Position numbers and translations under genes: made by a program. Below, one piece after another: positions 9,423 through 18,424 of a stretch of DNA of 64,000 nt. The notes under the pieces are model-generated. The model had not been told where the DNA came from and ran no database searches. It worked only from the letters and a program-made list of their open reading frames with translations. The first letter of the stretch is position 1; the number at the start of each line of letters is the position of its first letter. Source of the stretch: Zhongshania sp. R06B22 (GTDB lineage: Bacteria; Pseudomonadota; Gammaproteobacteria; Pseudomonadales; Spongiibacteraceae); NCBI RefSeq assembly GCF_040892595.1, contig NZ_JBFRYB010000001.1, positions 2,976,001-3,040,000 on the forward strand. The letters run 5' to 3'.

Positions 9423-10189
9423 CAGCGAAACATATCCTTTTCTCGATCTCGAATTAAGGCCGCAGAGCCAGCAGTTGAAGGGCGCAATTTTGCACCGCGA
9501 ATTAAGACTACGGGCAATGCCTCATCACCCTGCCCCATCATAAAAGAGGCCGCCGCCGCCAACTCATCGGCCACCGCAACTTCGGTGACCTCAAGTGGCC
9601 GGCCATACAAATCGGCTTCACCCACTCGATTTTCCAGCGCTTCAAAGCCGGCGGTAGCAATGGCAAACCCGAGTGTGCCATTACGCCAGGCACGGCCGGC
9701 ACTGTCATTGATAATAATATTCACGTTAACGCCGGTGCTTGCCAATAGCGAGGAGCGCAACTCTGCCGCACTGTGGTCAGGGTTTTCTGGCAACAGTAGC
9801 AAACGCGGGCTGTCCTCATCACTATCAATATTAGAGCGATCAATCCCAGCGTTAGCGTGAACATAGCCAAGTACATGCTCGACGATAACTACACCCGGCC
9901 GCTTACGGATAATCTCGCGAGACTCATTCAACAAAACCTGCATATGACGCGGGTCTTTGTCACATTGTTCTGCTAATTCAACAGCTTCAGCACTAGCCTG
10001 TATATCGTTTAAATAGGCGTAGCGTCCCTCGGCTTTAGATACAATCTTTTGCGCCAAGACCAATACATCGCCATCTTCCAAGACCAGTTCTGAGGAAGCT
10101 AAAGCCGCAAGAATAAGCGCTGCTATATCATCACCGGGCTCCACCAAGGGAATACCCGGCACGGCATGAAGAAAAAGTGGAGACGTCAT
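9422..10189 (-). CDS. cofE: Coenzyme F420-0:L-glutamate ligase (CofE)
   Basis: A 255-residue GTP-dependent ligase that adds gamma-linked glutamates to F420-0. Motifs: PGIPLVEPGDD near the N-terminus, DGDVLVLAQKIVSKAEGR, and the conserved INDSAGRAWRNGT and LYGRPLEVTEVA blocks. It is a stand-alone CofE: the C-terminal FMN-binding reductase domain found in mycobacterial FbiB is absent, so this protein cannot reduce dehydro-F420-0. It starts eight bases after the npdG stop. Confidence 0.95.
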   Translation of the reverse strand: MTSPLFLHAVPGIPLVEPGDDIAALILAALASSELVLEDGDVLVLAQKIVSKAEGRYAYLNDIQASAEAVELAEQCDKDPRHMQVLLNESREIIRKRPGVVIVEHVLGYVHANAGIDRSNIDSDEDSPRLLLLPENPDHSAAELRSSLLASTGVNVNIIINDSAGRAWRNGTLGFAIATAGFEALENRVGEADLYGRPLEVTEVAVADELAAAASFMMGQGDEALPVVLIRGAKLRPSTAGSAALIRDREKDMFR

Positions 10190-10196
10190 AACTGGA

Positions 10197-10874
10197 TTAA
10201 TGATCCAATCCCGTTAATTTAATGCCCGCGTGACATTTATATTGTTTGTTTATAAAGATGAGTAGTGATGTCATGGCCTCTACCGCAGCGGCATTGGCGA
10301 TGCTCCCAGCATGAAAACCGCGCAAACCCGCTGCCTCAACCAATTCGATCACCTTAGCGCGGGCTGCTTTATTGTCACCACACACCAGCACATCGCAATC
10401 CATACCTTGTCCATCTTGTAAATGTACTGCTGCCACATTTTGGAATGCCGATACCACACTGACGCCCTCGCCCAGAATATTCTGCGCTATCTGTCCAGCT
10501 GAGCCTTCAGCAGGCAACTGCACCCGCGCCACTTTTGGCGGCACTAAAGGCACAGTAACATCGATCAGAATTTTACCTTCCAAAGCCGCTTTTACACTTA
10601 GGAGGGTGTCAGCATGATGGGCAAACGGAACTGTCAAAGCAGCAATATCCGCAGCCTCGGCCGCTGCAACATTATCCATCGCCGCTACCGAAACGCCATC
10701 TACACCGCGCTCTTGCATCAACTCTCGCAGTGCTTGCGCCGCCACCTCGGCTTTTTCTTGGGTGCGCGACCCAATAATAATAGGATAGCCCGCCTCAGCC
10801 CAACGCCGCGCCAAACCCGTACCCAAACCGCCTGTACCACCAAGAATTGCCACAATGGCTTTGCTTTCAGTCAT
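10197..10874 (-). CDS. npdG: NADPH-dependent F420 reductase (Fno/NpdG)
   Basis: A 225-residue Rossmann protein: ILGGTGGLGTGLARRW (glycine-rich dinucleotide site), IIIGSRTQEKA with the arginine that contacts the NADP phosphate, LTVPFAHH and DVTVPL. It exchanges hydride between NADPH and F420, so it loads the F420 pool of the cell. It is the first gene of the npdG-cofE-cofD-cofC-fbiC operon. Its presence means F420 is used as a redox cofactor and is not made only for the FO chromophore. Confidence 0.92.
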   Translation of the reverse strand: MTESKAIVAILGGTGGLGTGLARRWAEAGYPIIIGSRTQEKAEVAAQALRELMQERGVDGVSVAAMDNVAAAEAADIAALTVPFAHHADTLLSVKAALEGKILIDVTVPLVPPKVARVQLPAEGSAGQIAQNILGEGVSVVSAFQNVAAVHLQDGQGMDCDVLVCGDNKAARAKVIELVEAAGLRGFHAGSIANAAAVEAMTSLLIFINKQYKCHAGIKLTGLDH

Positions 10875-11401
10875 TCGAAACTCTCTATTTAATGATGCAA
10901 TTAATTAACTTAGCAAGGGCAGCGCGAATCTCTTCGTCAGCAACCAAGACCGTCAAAACATATTGTATTTACAGATTAGTGTATACGTCTTAATGCACCA
11001 CGAATACTGTCAAAAACGGTCTATCCTCAAACAAATAAGATCGTTTTGCTCGCCCCGTTTAAAACCCACCCGCCAGTTAAATCAAATACTGAGATCTAGC
11101 CGGTTTACATCAACAGCGCATATCTAAAAATGTAACCCAGTCAGCGCAGTTACCCATTTTAGAGTAGTCCCTTCAGACTAGCCGCTGCCAGAATAAGCGG
11201 TATTCCTCGCCATCTGGGCGTCTTAGACTAAGCAGCAAAAGCGTTACCCCAGTAAAGCCACTTCCGGCAGCACAAAAATGCGTTAAACTTATGCCCACTC
11301 AATTTAGCTGCATTCTGGCAGCCACACCCTAAAAGAGCGACCTAGCAAGTCGACAACCGAATTAAATATAAAAAACACTCAACGTGTAGTGCGGAGTTAG
11401 A
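10875..11401. other. Intergenic region, divergent promoters
   Basis: Some 527 bases between the F420 operon (leftward) and an SDR gene (rightward). I found no ORF that looks real. It must contain both promoters. A short sequence GACCGT near 10949 recurs inverted as ACGGTC near 11017, but at about 60 bases distance this is weak. No riboswitch or strong hairpin was recognised. Confidence 0.5.
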
Positions 11402-12175
11402 ATGCAGGACAAATTAGATTTCAAGGACAAGATCGTTATCGTTACTGGTGGCGGCAAAGGGGTTGGCAGGGGTATTAGCGAACGTTTCCTACAATGTGGG
11501 GCAAAGGTCATTATCTGTGGCCGCAGCGAACCTGAATCACTTCCCTGTGCAAACGGCGAAAATGCCGTGTTTCTTCCTTTGGATGTTCGCGATGCTGACG
11601 CAATTCAACTGTTTGTAGATACCGTTGTCAGCGACTTTGGTCGTATCGACGTACTCGTTAATAATGCCGGCGGCGCACCCGCTGCAGATGCTGCGACAGT
11701 CTCTCCGCGCTTTTCAGAATCCATTATCCGTTTAAACTTACTCGCGCCACTAAATTTTTCACAGTCTTGCAATAAAGTCATGCAAACTCAGAATAGTGGC
11801 GGCGCCATTATCAATATCGCCTCGGTGAGCGCAATCCGCCCATCGCCCGGCACCGCAGCGTACGGCGCGGCCAAGGCAGGCTTAGTCAGCCTAACAAGCT
11901 CTCTCGCAGTGGAATGGGCACCTAAGGTGAGAAGCAATACCATCATCGCCGGTCTGATCCGCACAGAGCAAGCCCATCTGCACTATGGCGACGAGGCAGG
12001 TATCGCCGCTGTCGGCAACACCATCCCCCTAGGTCGAATGGCGGTACCCGAAGATATTGGCGACGCCTGTGTGTTTTTAGCCAGTGATCTCGCCTCGTAC
12101 ATAAGCGGCTCGACGCTAACCGTACACGGCGGCGGCGAAAAGCCCGCATTTTTAAGCGCCTCCAACGCAGACTAA
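11402..12175 (+). CDS. SDR family oxidoreductase
   Basis: A 257-residue classical short-chain dehydrogenase: TGGGKGVGRG cofactor site (TGxxxGxG), LDVRD, NNAGG, catalytic Ser in IASVSA, Tyr-Lys in YGAAK and C-terminal SGSTLTVHGGGE. GGAG lies seven bases before the ATG. SDRs of this type in steroid degraders act on ring-degradation intermediates (for example the IpdF group), and the kshA-hsaC-hsaA genes lie 3 kb away, but the substrate cannot be assigned from the sequence. Confidence 0.9.
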   Translation: MQDKLDFKDKIVIVTGGGKGVGRGISERFLQCGAKVIICGRSEPESLPCANGENAVFLPLDVRDADAIQLFVDTVVSDFGRIDVLVNNAGGAPAADAATVSPRFSESIIRLNLLAPLNFSQSCNKVMQTQNSGGAIINIASVSAIRPSPGTAAYGAAKAGLVSLTSSLAVEWAPKVRSNTIIAGLIRTEQAHLHYGDEAGIAAVGNTIPLGRMAVPEDIGDACVFLASDLASYISGSTLTVHGGGEKPAFLSASNAD

Positions 12176-12192
12176 GACCCGCGTCACATTTC

Positions 12193-12211
12193 TGGCAAGC
12201 TAGGCTTGCCA
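12193..12211 (+). terminator. Hairpin after SDR gene
   Basis: TGGCAAGC and GCTTGCCA form a perfect 8-bp stem around a TAG loop, 17 bases after the SDR stop. A weak T-rich stretch (TATTTTT) begins about 20 bases further on, so it may be a poor intrinsic terminator. Confidence 0.5.
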
Positions 12212-12426
12212 CTCAAATTCTATTTTTCCGCCTGATTACTGCAGCTGCAGGGCTGTAAGGTAGTGAATAGCCGCAATTCACTACGCAAACTATGTATACC
12301 CACTTCGGTTATCTCGAATAATCATACTCGCCCGGCAGTAGTACATTGGCCAACAAGTAAGGAGATTGAAACCACTCGACGCGACGATCAACAATCGCCT
12401 GCCGCCGACAACCAACGAGGCGCGAC

Positions 12427-12885
12427 ATGACTCCTAAGCAAATTACTATCGTACAAGCGCAGCTACCCACAGTGAAATCCATCGGCAAACCCTTTGCGAA
12501 AGTGTTCTACGCTCGACTGTTTCAGTTAGCGCCAGACCTTAGAACACTATTCTCCGAAGGCAAACACAGAGATCGCCAGCTCATAGACACACTCTGCACT
12601 ACCGTGAACTCTTTACAAAACATGGATGGACTCAGGGTAGTAGCCCACAATATGGGGCAGCGCTACAGCGAACTAGGAGTAAGCGAACGCCATTATGATT
12701 TTTTTATGCAAGCGATGCTGGAAACATTAGGCATGGCGCTGGGCGACGAGTTCAGCGGCGAAGTAAAAGCCGCATGGCTAAACTTATTAACCACACTAAA
12801 AGACACCCTGCTTGAAGCGTGTAACTACCACGAAATTGAACACCCTGCCTGGGGTAGTGAAGTACCGATGGCCCTGGTAGGCTAG
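12427..12885 (+). CDS. Single-domain globin
   Basis: A 152-residue haem globin of the bacterial haemoglobin/neuroglobin-like family. The likely proximal histidine is in VVAHNMGQRYSELGV (near residue 76), followed by the HYDFFMQAMLETL G-helix and AAWLNLLTTL H-helix pattern. Likely roles are oxygen or NO binding, for instance NO detoxification with a separate reductase. There is no attached reductase domain. GAGG lies six bases before the ATG. The spacer before it (12176-12426) shows a CTGCAGCTGCAG repeat and nothing else. Confidence 0.85.
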   Translation: MTPKQITIVQAQLPTVKSIGKPFAKVFYARLFQLAPDLRTLFSEGKHRDRQLIDTLCTTVNSLQNMDGLRVVAHNMGQRYSELGVSERHYDFFMQAMLETLGMALGDEFSGEVKAAWLNLLTTLKDTLLEACNYHEIEHPAWGSEVPMALVG

Positions 12886-12904
12886 AAGCTAACAATGAGA
12901 AGAA

Positions 12905-13360
12905 TCAGCGTTTGTCGGGCAATGCCGTTAAAAACACTAAGGTGGTTGAAATGGAGTCTGAAGTAACATAGCCATTCACACCCTTTTCCACGGCGCGCAT
13001 GATGCCTTGAAGAGTGATCTGACCGCTGCCGGAATGCAGCCAAACTAAACCACCCACATTAGCCAAAACCGCAAACCCAAACACCAGCCGAAAAGATACT
13101 TTCTTGGTTTTATGACGCAGGCCTTGCTGGGCAATAATCGCCCCGGGCCAGCCGCCAGCAAGGGATAGTAGCTGCAAGGTGTTTTCGGGTACTCGCCAAG
13201 CCCCTGTAAGCGCCGCCTTTTTATCCTTAGCATAATAGAAATAACTCACCAAACTAAGGCACAAAATCAACAGTGCAATCAGCGGTGGTGTATAGCCAAG
13301 ATAATAAGACAAACCCAAAAACAAACTCACTATAGCGACAATAACGTAAGCGATTCTCAT
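12905..13360 (-). CDS. DUF1294 family membrane protein
   Basis: A 151-residue protein with two N-terminal hydrophobic helices, a YFYYAKDKKAA motif and the WRVPENTLQLLSLAGGWPGAIIAQQGLRHKTKKVSF block that defines DUF1294, then a further membrane helix. Function is unknown; some relatives are fused to cold-shock domains, which is absent here. It lies downstream of pyk on the same strand, separated by a hairpin, so it is probably transcribed separately. Confidence 0.85.
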   Translation of the reverse strand: MRIAYVIVAIVSLFLGLSYYLGYTPPLIALLILCLSLVSYFYYAKDKKAALTGAWRVPENTLQLLSLAGGWPGAIIAQQGLRHKTKKVSFRLVFGFAVLANVGGLVWLHSGSGQITLQGIMRAVEKGVNGYVTSDSISTTLVFLTALPDKR

Positions 13361-13419
13361 CGTATAAGCTCAAATAGTCCGTATTTCAAACGGTGGACTT
13401 TACCACGCTATACAACAAT

Positions 13420-13443
13420 AAAGGCCCCAAAAATGGAGCCTTT
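13420..13443 (-). terminator. Putative terminator after pyk
   Basis: AAAGGC and GCCTTT flank an interior that also pairs partly on the minus strand (GGCTCCA against TGGGGCC, with G-U pairs), giving a compact hairpin in the spacer after the pyk stop. The T-tract is short (TTTATTG). Confidence 0.5.
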
Positions 13444-13471
13444 AAGTATCTAACAATTAGTATTTATATTA

Positions 13472-14893
13472 TCAATTCACTCGCACTATTTTTAAGGTAT
13501 TAGTGTGTCCATCCATACCGACTTGATCACCGGTGGTACCTAGAATTAAGTCGTCGGTTTCAACATAGCCTTGCAAGTGAATGGCCTTTACGCAGTCGTC
13601 TATTTCAATCCCTGCTGAGGGGCTGGAAATAGCATATACACCGCGATATAAGCTGACCCGATTACAGGTGGACGGGTTGCGACTAAAGGCAAAAATAGGA
13701 ATGCCCGAGGTCAGTCGAGACATCAGCAAGACCGTTCTACCAGTCTCCGTCATCGACACGATGGCTTTAACGCCGATTTGATGGTTGGCCGCGTACACCG
13801 CGCTCATTGCGAGGGTCTCTTCAACGGATTCGAATTTGCGCTCAAGCCGGTAGCTAGACTTACGCGCCGAGGGATACAATTCCGCGCCCTCGCAATTGCG
13901 CGCCATGGCTGTCACGGTTTCTACCGGATACAGGCCCGATGCGGTTTCCGCCGACAGCATCACGGCATCAGTGCCATCGAGGACGGCATTTGCCACATCA
14001 AATACCTCAGCGCGGGTGGGAACCGGACAGCTGACCATCGACTCCATCATTTGCGTGGCAGTAATAACGGGACGGTTTAGCACTCGCGCACGTTTAATAA
14101 TGTGCTTTTGGAGGCCGATTAAACTCGCATCACCAATCTCTACGCCAAGATCACCCCGCGCCACCATCACACCATCACAGGCGAGAATTAAAGCATCTAA
14201 ATGCTCATCGTTTGCGACAGCTTCCGCACGCTCTATCTTGCCGATAATATGCGCAAAGCAGCCTGCACTTTCCAGCTTAAGCCGGGCATCTTCAATATCT
14301 TCTGCACTACTGGGAAAGGATACCGCGATAAAATCGAGATCCATCCCTGCCGCCAGTTTAATATCTTCCATATCTTTGTCGGTTAGCGCTGGTGCTGATA
14401 AACCGCCACCCAAGCGGTTAATCCCTTTGCGGGAATGCAACTTACCGATACTCTCTGAGCGACAAAACACTTGCTCGCCAACGACTTTATCTACACTTAA
14501 ACGCAGCCGGCCATCGTCGAGCAATAAAATATCACCAGCACTAACTGAGCGCGCTAAGGGCTCATAATCTACGCCAATGTGACTCGCATCGCCCTCGCCA
14601 TCGGCAAGCTGGGTGTCCAATATCAGTTCCGTGCCCTTTTGCAGCTCAACCGGATCCACTGCCAGCTTACGCAGGCGAATCTTCGGCCCCTGCAAGTCTC
14701 CTAATAAACCAACGTAGCAACCTGCCTCAGCAGCCAACTCACGTATCAGCGCGGCGCGAGCTGCGTGCTCAACGGCAGTGCCATGAGAAAAATTCAATCG
14801 AAACACATTCACCCCGGCGCTAATCATCTCAGCGAGTGTTTCTCGAGAGTCACAAGCAGGTCCGACCGTGGCTACAATTTTAGTTCGACGCAT
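13472..14893 (-). CDS. pyk: Pyruvate kinase
   Basis: A 473-residue glycolytic enzyme making pyruvate and ATP from phosphoenolpyruvate and ADP. Seen in order: RRTKIVATVGPA at the N-terminus, RLNFSHG (substrate/K+ site), the IGKIERAEAV segment with the catalytic lysine, VMVARGDLGVEIG, TATQMMESM and MLSAETASG. The C-terminal allosteric domain is complete. Length fits the PykA (type II) form. It is a single gene, minus strand; ordinary housekeeping. Confidence 0.96.
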   Translation of the reverse strand: MRRTKIVATVGPACDSRETLAEMISAGVNVFRLNFSHGTAVEHAARAALIRELAAEAGCYVGLLGDLQGPKIRLRKLAVDPVELQKGTELILDTQLADGEGDASHIGVDYEPLARSVSAGDILLLDDGRLRLSVDKVVGEQVFCRSESIGKLHSRKGINRLGGGLSAPALTDKDMEDIKLAAGMDLDFIAVSFPSSAEDIEDARLKLESAGCFAHIIGKIERAEAVANDEHLDALILACDGVMVARGDLGVEIGDASLIGLQKHIIKRARVLNRPVITATQMMESMVSCPVPTRAEVFDVANAVLDGTDAVMLSAETASGLYPVETVTAMARNCEGAELYPSARKSSYRLERKFESVEETLAMSAVYAANHQIGVKAIVSMTETGRTVLLMSRLTSGIPIFAFSRNPSTCNRVSLYRGVYAISSPSAGIEIDDCVKAIHLQGYVETDDLILGTTGDQVGMDGHTNTLKIVRVN

Positions 14894-15030
14894 GAATACC
14901 GCTATCCTTTAAATAAATAGTGAGCGAAAACCCTATGTTACACCTCTCCTTGCCACACGGCGACTAAGCAAAGGAGTAGTTTTTGTGACATTAGATTTTA
15001 TCCTCTCACGGAAAACTCAAATTTCAGGTA

Positions 15031-15060
15031 TAAAAAAACCCGGATATACCGGGTTTTAAA
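15031..15060 (-). terminator. Rho-independent terminator of the kshA-hsaC-hsaA operon
   Basis: AAAACCCGG (15035-15043) and CCGGGTTTT (15049-15057) make a perfect 9-bp stem with an ATATA loop. On the minus strand the stem runs straight into a T-run (seven As on the plus strand at 15032-15038). It lies 65 bases after the hsaA-like stop codon. Confidence 0.85.
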
Positions 15061-15124
15061 ACGCTACAGCGCTCACATTCGCATTTTTTTAGCGACGAGA
15101 GCAGCAACGCTGTCCATAGATCCC

Positions 15125-16309
15125 CTATAAAAAGAAATCGCCGTTATCCATACCCAAGCCCAGACCGCCAAGATTGCGGGCAAAGCTGGTAGGGTTATTC
15201 GCTACGTGGGCTCTGGCAGTGTGAATATCAAGGAAACGCTGCTGAATCTCGCTGCCAAGGAATACCGACTGACCACCCGCCACTTCAAACAGCGAGTCGA
15301 TAATCTCAATACTCTTAGTGATAACCAGCGATGCGTGATAGCGGTAGCGCGCGCGGTCTTCGACTGGAATAGCTTGGCCTGCTTCTGCCATGGCCATCAT
15401 CTTATCGAAATTAGCGAACAACAGCGCTTCCATTTCATCGATACCATTTACGGCAGCGGCAATTCGCTCTTGAACCTGAGTATCACCGGCAAGTTTAGTA
15501 GGATCACCACTCGCCTTATTCAATACCGCATGTTTATACAACTCCACTGCTGACTTACAAGCGCCAATCGCAGGAGTACACACCACGCGAATAAACGTTT
15601 GCGCCCACGGCAGTTGATATAACGGCGCGGTATTGAGCGCTTGCCCGGGGTTAGTACAGGCAAAACCGTCAGTTTGCTTGTGGGTCATATAGTCCGGCAC
15701 AAACACATCGTCGACCGCAATATCATTACTACCTGTGCCTTCTAAACCCATAGATTGCCAAGTATCAATAATCTTGTAATCACCCTTGGGCACCAAGAAG
15801 GTCCGGTAGCCGTCACCGGGAATAATTGCGCCAAGCAAAGCCCAGGTGCAGTGATCACTGCCGCTAGACCAGCCCCAACGACCGCTCAATTTAAAACCGC
15901 CGTCAACAACGGTCACCTTACCCATTGGCGCATACGATGAAGATACCCGAGTATGAATATTGTCACCCCAGATTGCCTGCTGCGCACGATCATCCATGAT
16001 GGCAATTTGAAAGGCGTGAACCGCAATAATCCCGCTTGCCCACGCCGTAGACATACAGCCTTCGGCCAAGGCAATTTGCATGCGGAAAAATTCCTGCGGT
16101 GTCAGCTCAAGTCCGCCGTAGCGCTTAGGCTGTAGGGCAAGAAAAAAACCAATATCCTGCAATTCGTCGATAGAAGCCTGCGGTACTTTACGTATCGCTT
16201 TCGTTTCTGGCGCCCGCTCGCGTAAACGCGGTTGCATCTCGCGTATCGCCGTCATCATCTCAGCAGCTGAAAACATGTTTGCATCACTTTTAGCTTGCGC
16301 TACGCTCAT
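15125..16309 (-). CDS. hsaA: Flavin-dependent monooxygenase, HsaA-like (acyl-CoA dehydrogenase fold)
   Basis: A 394-residue protein of the acyl-CoA-dehydrogenase fold used as the oxygenase component of two-component flavin monooxygenases. The pattern GFFLALQPKRYGGLEL, TRVSSSYAPMG, GRWGWSSGSDHCTW, GLEGTGSND and the AGGQSV segment match HsaA, which hydroxylates 3-HSA to the catechol 3,4-DHSA in steroid A/B-ring degradation. AGGAG precedes the ATG by seven bases. Its flavin reductase partner (HsaB) is not in this window. It is the last gene of the kshA-hsaC-hsaA unit, 110 bases after hsaC. Confidence 0.88.
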   Translation of the reverse strand: MSVAQAKSDANMFSAAEMMTAIREMQPRLRERAPETKAIRKVPQASIDELQDIGFFLALQPKRYGGLELTPQEFFRMQIALAEGCMSTAWASGIIAVHAFQIAIMDDRAQQAIWGDNIHTRVSSSYAPMGKVTVVDGGFKLSGRWGWSSGSDHCTWALLGAIIPGDGYRTFLVPKGDYKIIDTWQSMGLEGTGSNDIAVDDVFVPDYMTHKQTDGFACTNPGQALNTAPLYQLPWAQTFIRVVCTPAIGACKSAVELYKHAVLNKASGDPTKLAGDTQVQERIAAAVNGIDEMEALLFANFDKMMAMAEAGQAIPVEDRARYRYHASLVITKSIEIIDSLFEVAGGQSVFLGSEIQQRFLDIHTARAHVANNPTSFARNLGGLGLGMDNGDFFL

Positions 16310-16419
16310 CGCACTTCTCCTGTAACCATTCTATTGGCGAGGCGACCACCATATTGTGACTAGCCCAACCATGACATATATCAATGCGACTATCAGCCGC
16401 CGCAAAAACCGAAGCCAGA

Positions 16420-17331
16420 CTAGGCGTCCGGCATATTAAATTTGTGGCCCCACAAACTTGGCAGGCTAGTAACAGTTGGAGTAAATCCTTCCCAATCCAT
16501 TTGTAAACCGTCGGTACCAAACTCCATGGCGAAACCGGTCGGCGTTGCCATATAGAAAGACAACATATTGTCATTGGTATGACGACCCAAGGTTGACACT
16601 ACAGGGATCTCCGCCGCTTCAACGCGATCCAAGCAATAACCCACTTCGTCAACATCAGTCACTTCTAGCATCAAATGGACACAGCCCACAGGATTAGCCG
16701 GATCTTCATACAGTGCCAAACTGTGATGACGGGGATTGTTCACGTGCATAAAATGCAAGCCCTGCCCAGGATCAGCAGGGTCTGGCGAAAATTTGAAATG
16801 CATATAATCGCTATCACCAAAGCCTAGCAGATCTTTGTAAAAATCGTGGGTTTCTCCGAGTTTCGCCGCCGGCAACACCGCATGACCAAAACCCATATCG
16901 CCATTAAAGCCGGTTTCAAAACCTGAAATACCTTTTGGCGATATAAATTTAGCGTAATCTAGCTCGCCACCCCAGAATAGCTCAAGGCCATTGCCCGAAG
17001 GGTCTTGTAGGCGAATCAAACCGCGAACCCGACGTGCTTTTGCGTCCGCCTCGGAACCCTCTTCAAATGCGACACCGGCGGCTTTCAATTCAGCCTTGGC
17101 GGCGGTCAAACCGGCTTCGTCTGCCAGCTCCCAGCCACAGCGAGCCAGTCGATTCTGATCTGACTTAACAATGGCAAACCGATAAGGCCGGGTATCCATT
17201 TTCAAATATACATTGCCGTCCTCGGGCATGGTCGGTGCAACCATTAGTCCCAAGATGTTACTACCATACTCTAACCACTGCTGCGGGTCCGTTGACTCAA
17301 TAACCACATAAGCTAAGCTGCGAACATCCAT
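16420..17331 (-). CDS. hsaC: Extradiol ring-cleavage dioxygenase, HsaC/BphC-like
   Basis: A 303-residue type I extradiol dioxygenase with two vicinal-oxygen-chelate modules. Iron ligands are visible in the C-terminal module: His in GFGHAVL (near 145), His in CVHLMLEV (near 213) and Glu in FAMEFGTDG (near 266). HsaC cleaves the catechol 3,4-DHSA in the steroid A ring by meta-cleavage. The context between kshA and hsaA supports the steroid role rather than biphenyl. AGGAAA precedes the ATG, 28 bases after the kshA stop. Confidence 0.88.
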   Translation of the reverse strand: MDVRSLAYVVIESTDPQQWLEYGSNILGLMVAPTMPEDGNVYLKMDTRPYRFAIVKSDQNRLARCGWELADEAGLTAAKAELKAAGVAFEEGSEADAKARRVRGLIRLQDPSGNGLELFWGGELDYAKFISPKGISGFETGFNGDMGFGHAVLPAAKLGETHDFYKDLLGFGDSDYMHFKFSPDPADPGQGLHFMHVNNPRHHSLALYEDPANPVGCVHLMLEVTDVDEVGYCLDRVEAAEIPVVSTLGRHTNDNMLSFYMATPTGFAMEFGTDGLQMDWEGFTPTVTSLPSLWGHKFNMPDA

Positions 17332-17359
17332 TACTATTTCCTGTTATTTTCTAGATTTA

Positions 17360-18424
17360 TCAGCTATTTGCTATTGCGCAATCCACCACGTACTCACGCT
17401 TTTCAGCAAAGGCTTCGGGCACATCGGCAACATCTAAGTAAAACTGGTTATACCATTGACGCAAACGGTTGATAGGACCATCGCCGTCACACAGCACTGG
17501 ATTATCTACCCGTGTTTTGGTGTGCCAGATATGCACATCCTGAAAGAATGCTGTGCGGTTCTGCTCAACATATTGGCGGGCCATTTCATCGTTCTGCTCG
17601 TCGCTCATGCCGGCAATTTTCTTCACCGCTACACCAAAGCGCAAATCAAAACTGCCTTGATTAATCGGCACATGGGTCACCAATAGGCGTGAAGCTATGT
17701 CCATACCCTCAGCTTTCCCAGTCATAAACGTATTCATATACGCAGGGCCGTGGTAGGTGGCCTCGGAACTCAAATCACCATCTTCAGCCAGCAGCTCTGA
17801 ACCACCGGTTAACTCCTGACGGTAGGTATGCTTGTACACGATGTTCTTGAATTCTTTTATGGGCGCGCCATGTATAGGACCAAAATGGGCGACATCTGCC
17901 ATATTATCGATAAGCTCTCGAGCATTGGTGTTGATAGTCATCAAATCCATATGCCAAATCGTCCAGTCATCGCTAAACAGATCATCAATGCGCGGCGGAC
18001 GCTGCTCTTCAATCGGCGGATTCCCTTCGGGATCAAACCACATAAACAGCAAATGGTTTTCTTCTAAGGTCGGGTAACTGCGAATCACCGCTTTAGCTGG
18101 AATACGTTTGGCATAAGGTATTTCATCGCAAACACCGTCTGCACCCCAACGCCAAGCGTGAAAAGGACAGCGAATAGAATTGCCCTCCACACAACCTTCA
18201 CTCAAGTCGGCGCCCATGTGTGGGCAGTAGCCGTCAAGAATATGCATCTCGCCGTCTTCGCCACGATAGGCAACCAGACGCGTACCGAAATAATTAAGTT
18301 TGACCGGCGTGCTAGTATATTCACTCGCCAAACCGAGACAGTACCAACCACGGGCATAGCGATCGGGTAATTCCGCTGCCTCAATAATATGCGGCTGGCG
18401 CGGCACTTGCGCTACCTGACTCAT
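17360..18424 (-). CDS. kshA: Rieske oxygenase, 3-ketosteroid 9-alpha-hydroxylase-like (KshA)
   Basis: A 354-residue terminal oxygenase. N-terminal Rieske [2Fe-2S] ligands CPHMGA (C,H) and CPFHAW (C,H) lie near residues 67 and 86; the catalytic mononuclear iron site follows as NMADVAHFGPIHG. KshA hydroxylates C9 of 3-ketosteroids, which leads to opening of ring B. GGAG lies before the ATG. The electron-supplying reductase KshB is not in the window. First gene of the kshA-hsaC-hsaA operon. The family also includes cholesterol desaturases, so the exact position oxidised is inference. Confidence 0.87.
   Translation of the reverse strand: MSQVAQVPRQPHIIEAAELPDRYARGWYCLGLASEYTSTPVKLNYFGTRLVAYRGEDGEMHILDGYCPHMGADLSEGCVEGNSIRCPFHAWRWGADGVCDEIPYAKRIPAKAVIRSYPTLEENHLLFMWFDPEGNPPIEEQRPPRIDDLFSDDWTIWHMDLMTINTNARELIDNMADVAHFGPIHGAPIKEFKNIVYKHTYRQELTGGSELLAEDGDLSSEATYHGPAYMNTFMTGKAEGMDIASRLLVTHVPINQGSFDLRFGVAVKKIAGMSDEQNDEMARQYVEQNRTAFFQDVHIWHTKTRVDNPVLCDGDGPINRLRQWYNQFYLDVADVPEAFAEKREYVVDCAIANS

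Noticed and set aside
13896..14567. 223-codon open frame on the plus strand inside pyk
   Set aside because: It is the antisense of a fully conserved pyruvate kinase gene; Ser/Ala/Arg-rich composition is that of a shadow frame and there is no ribosome site.
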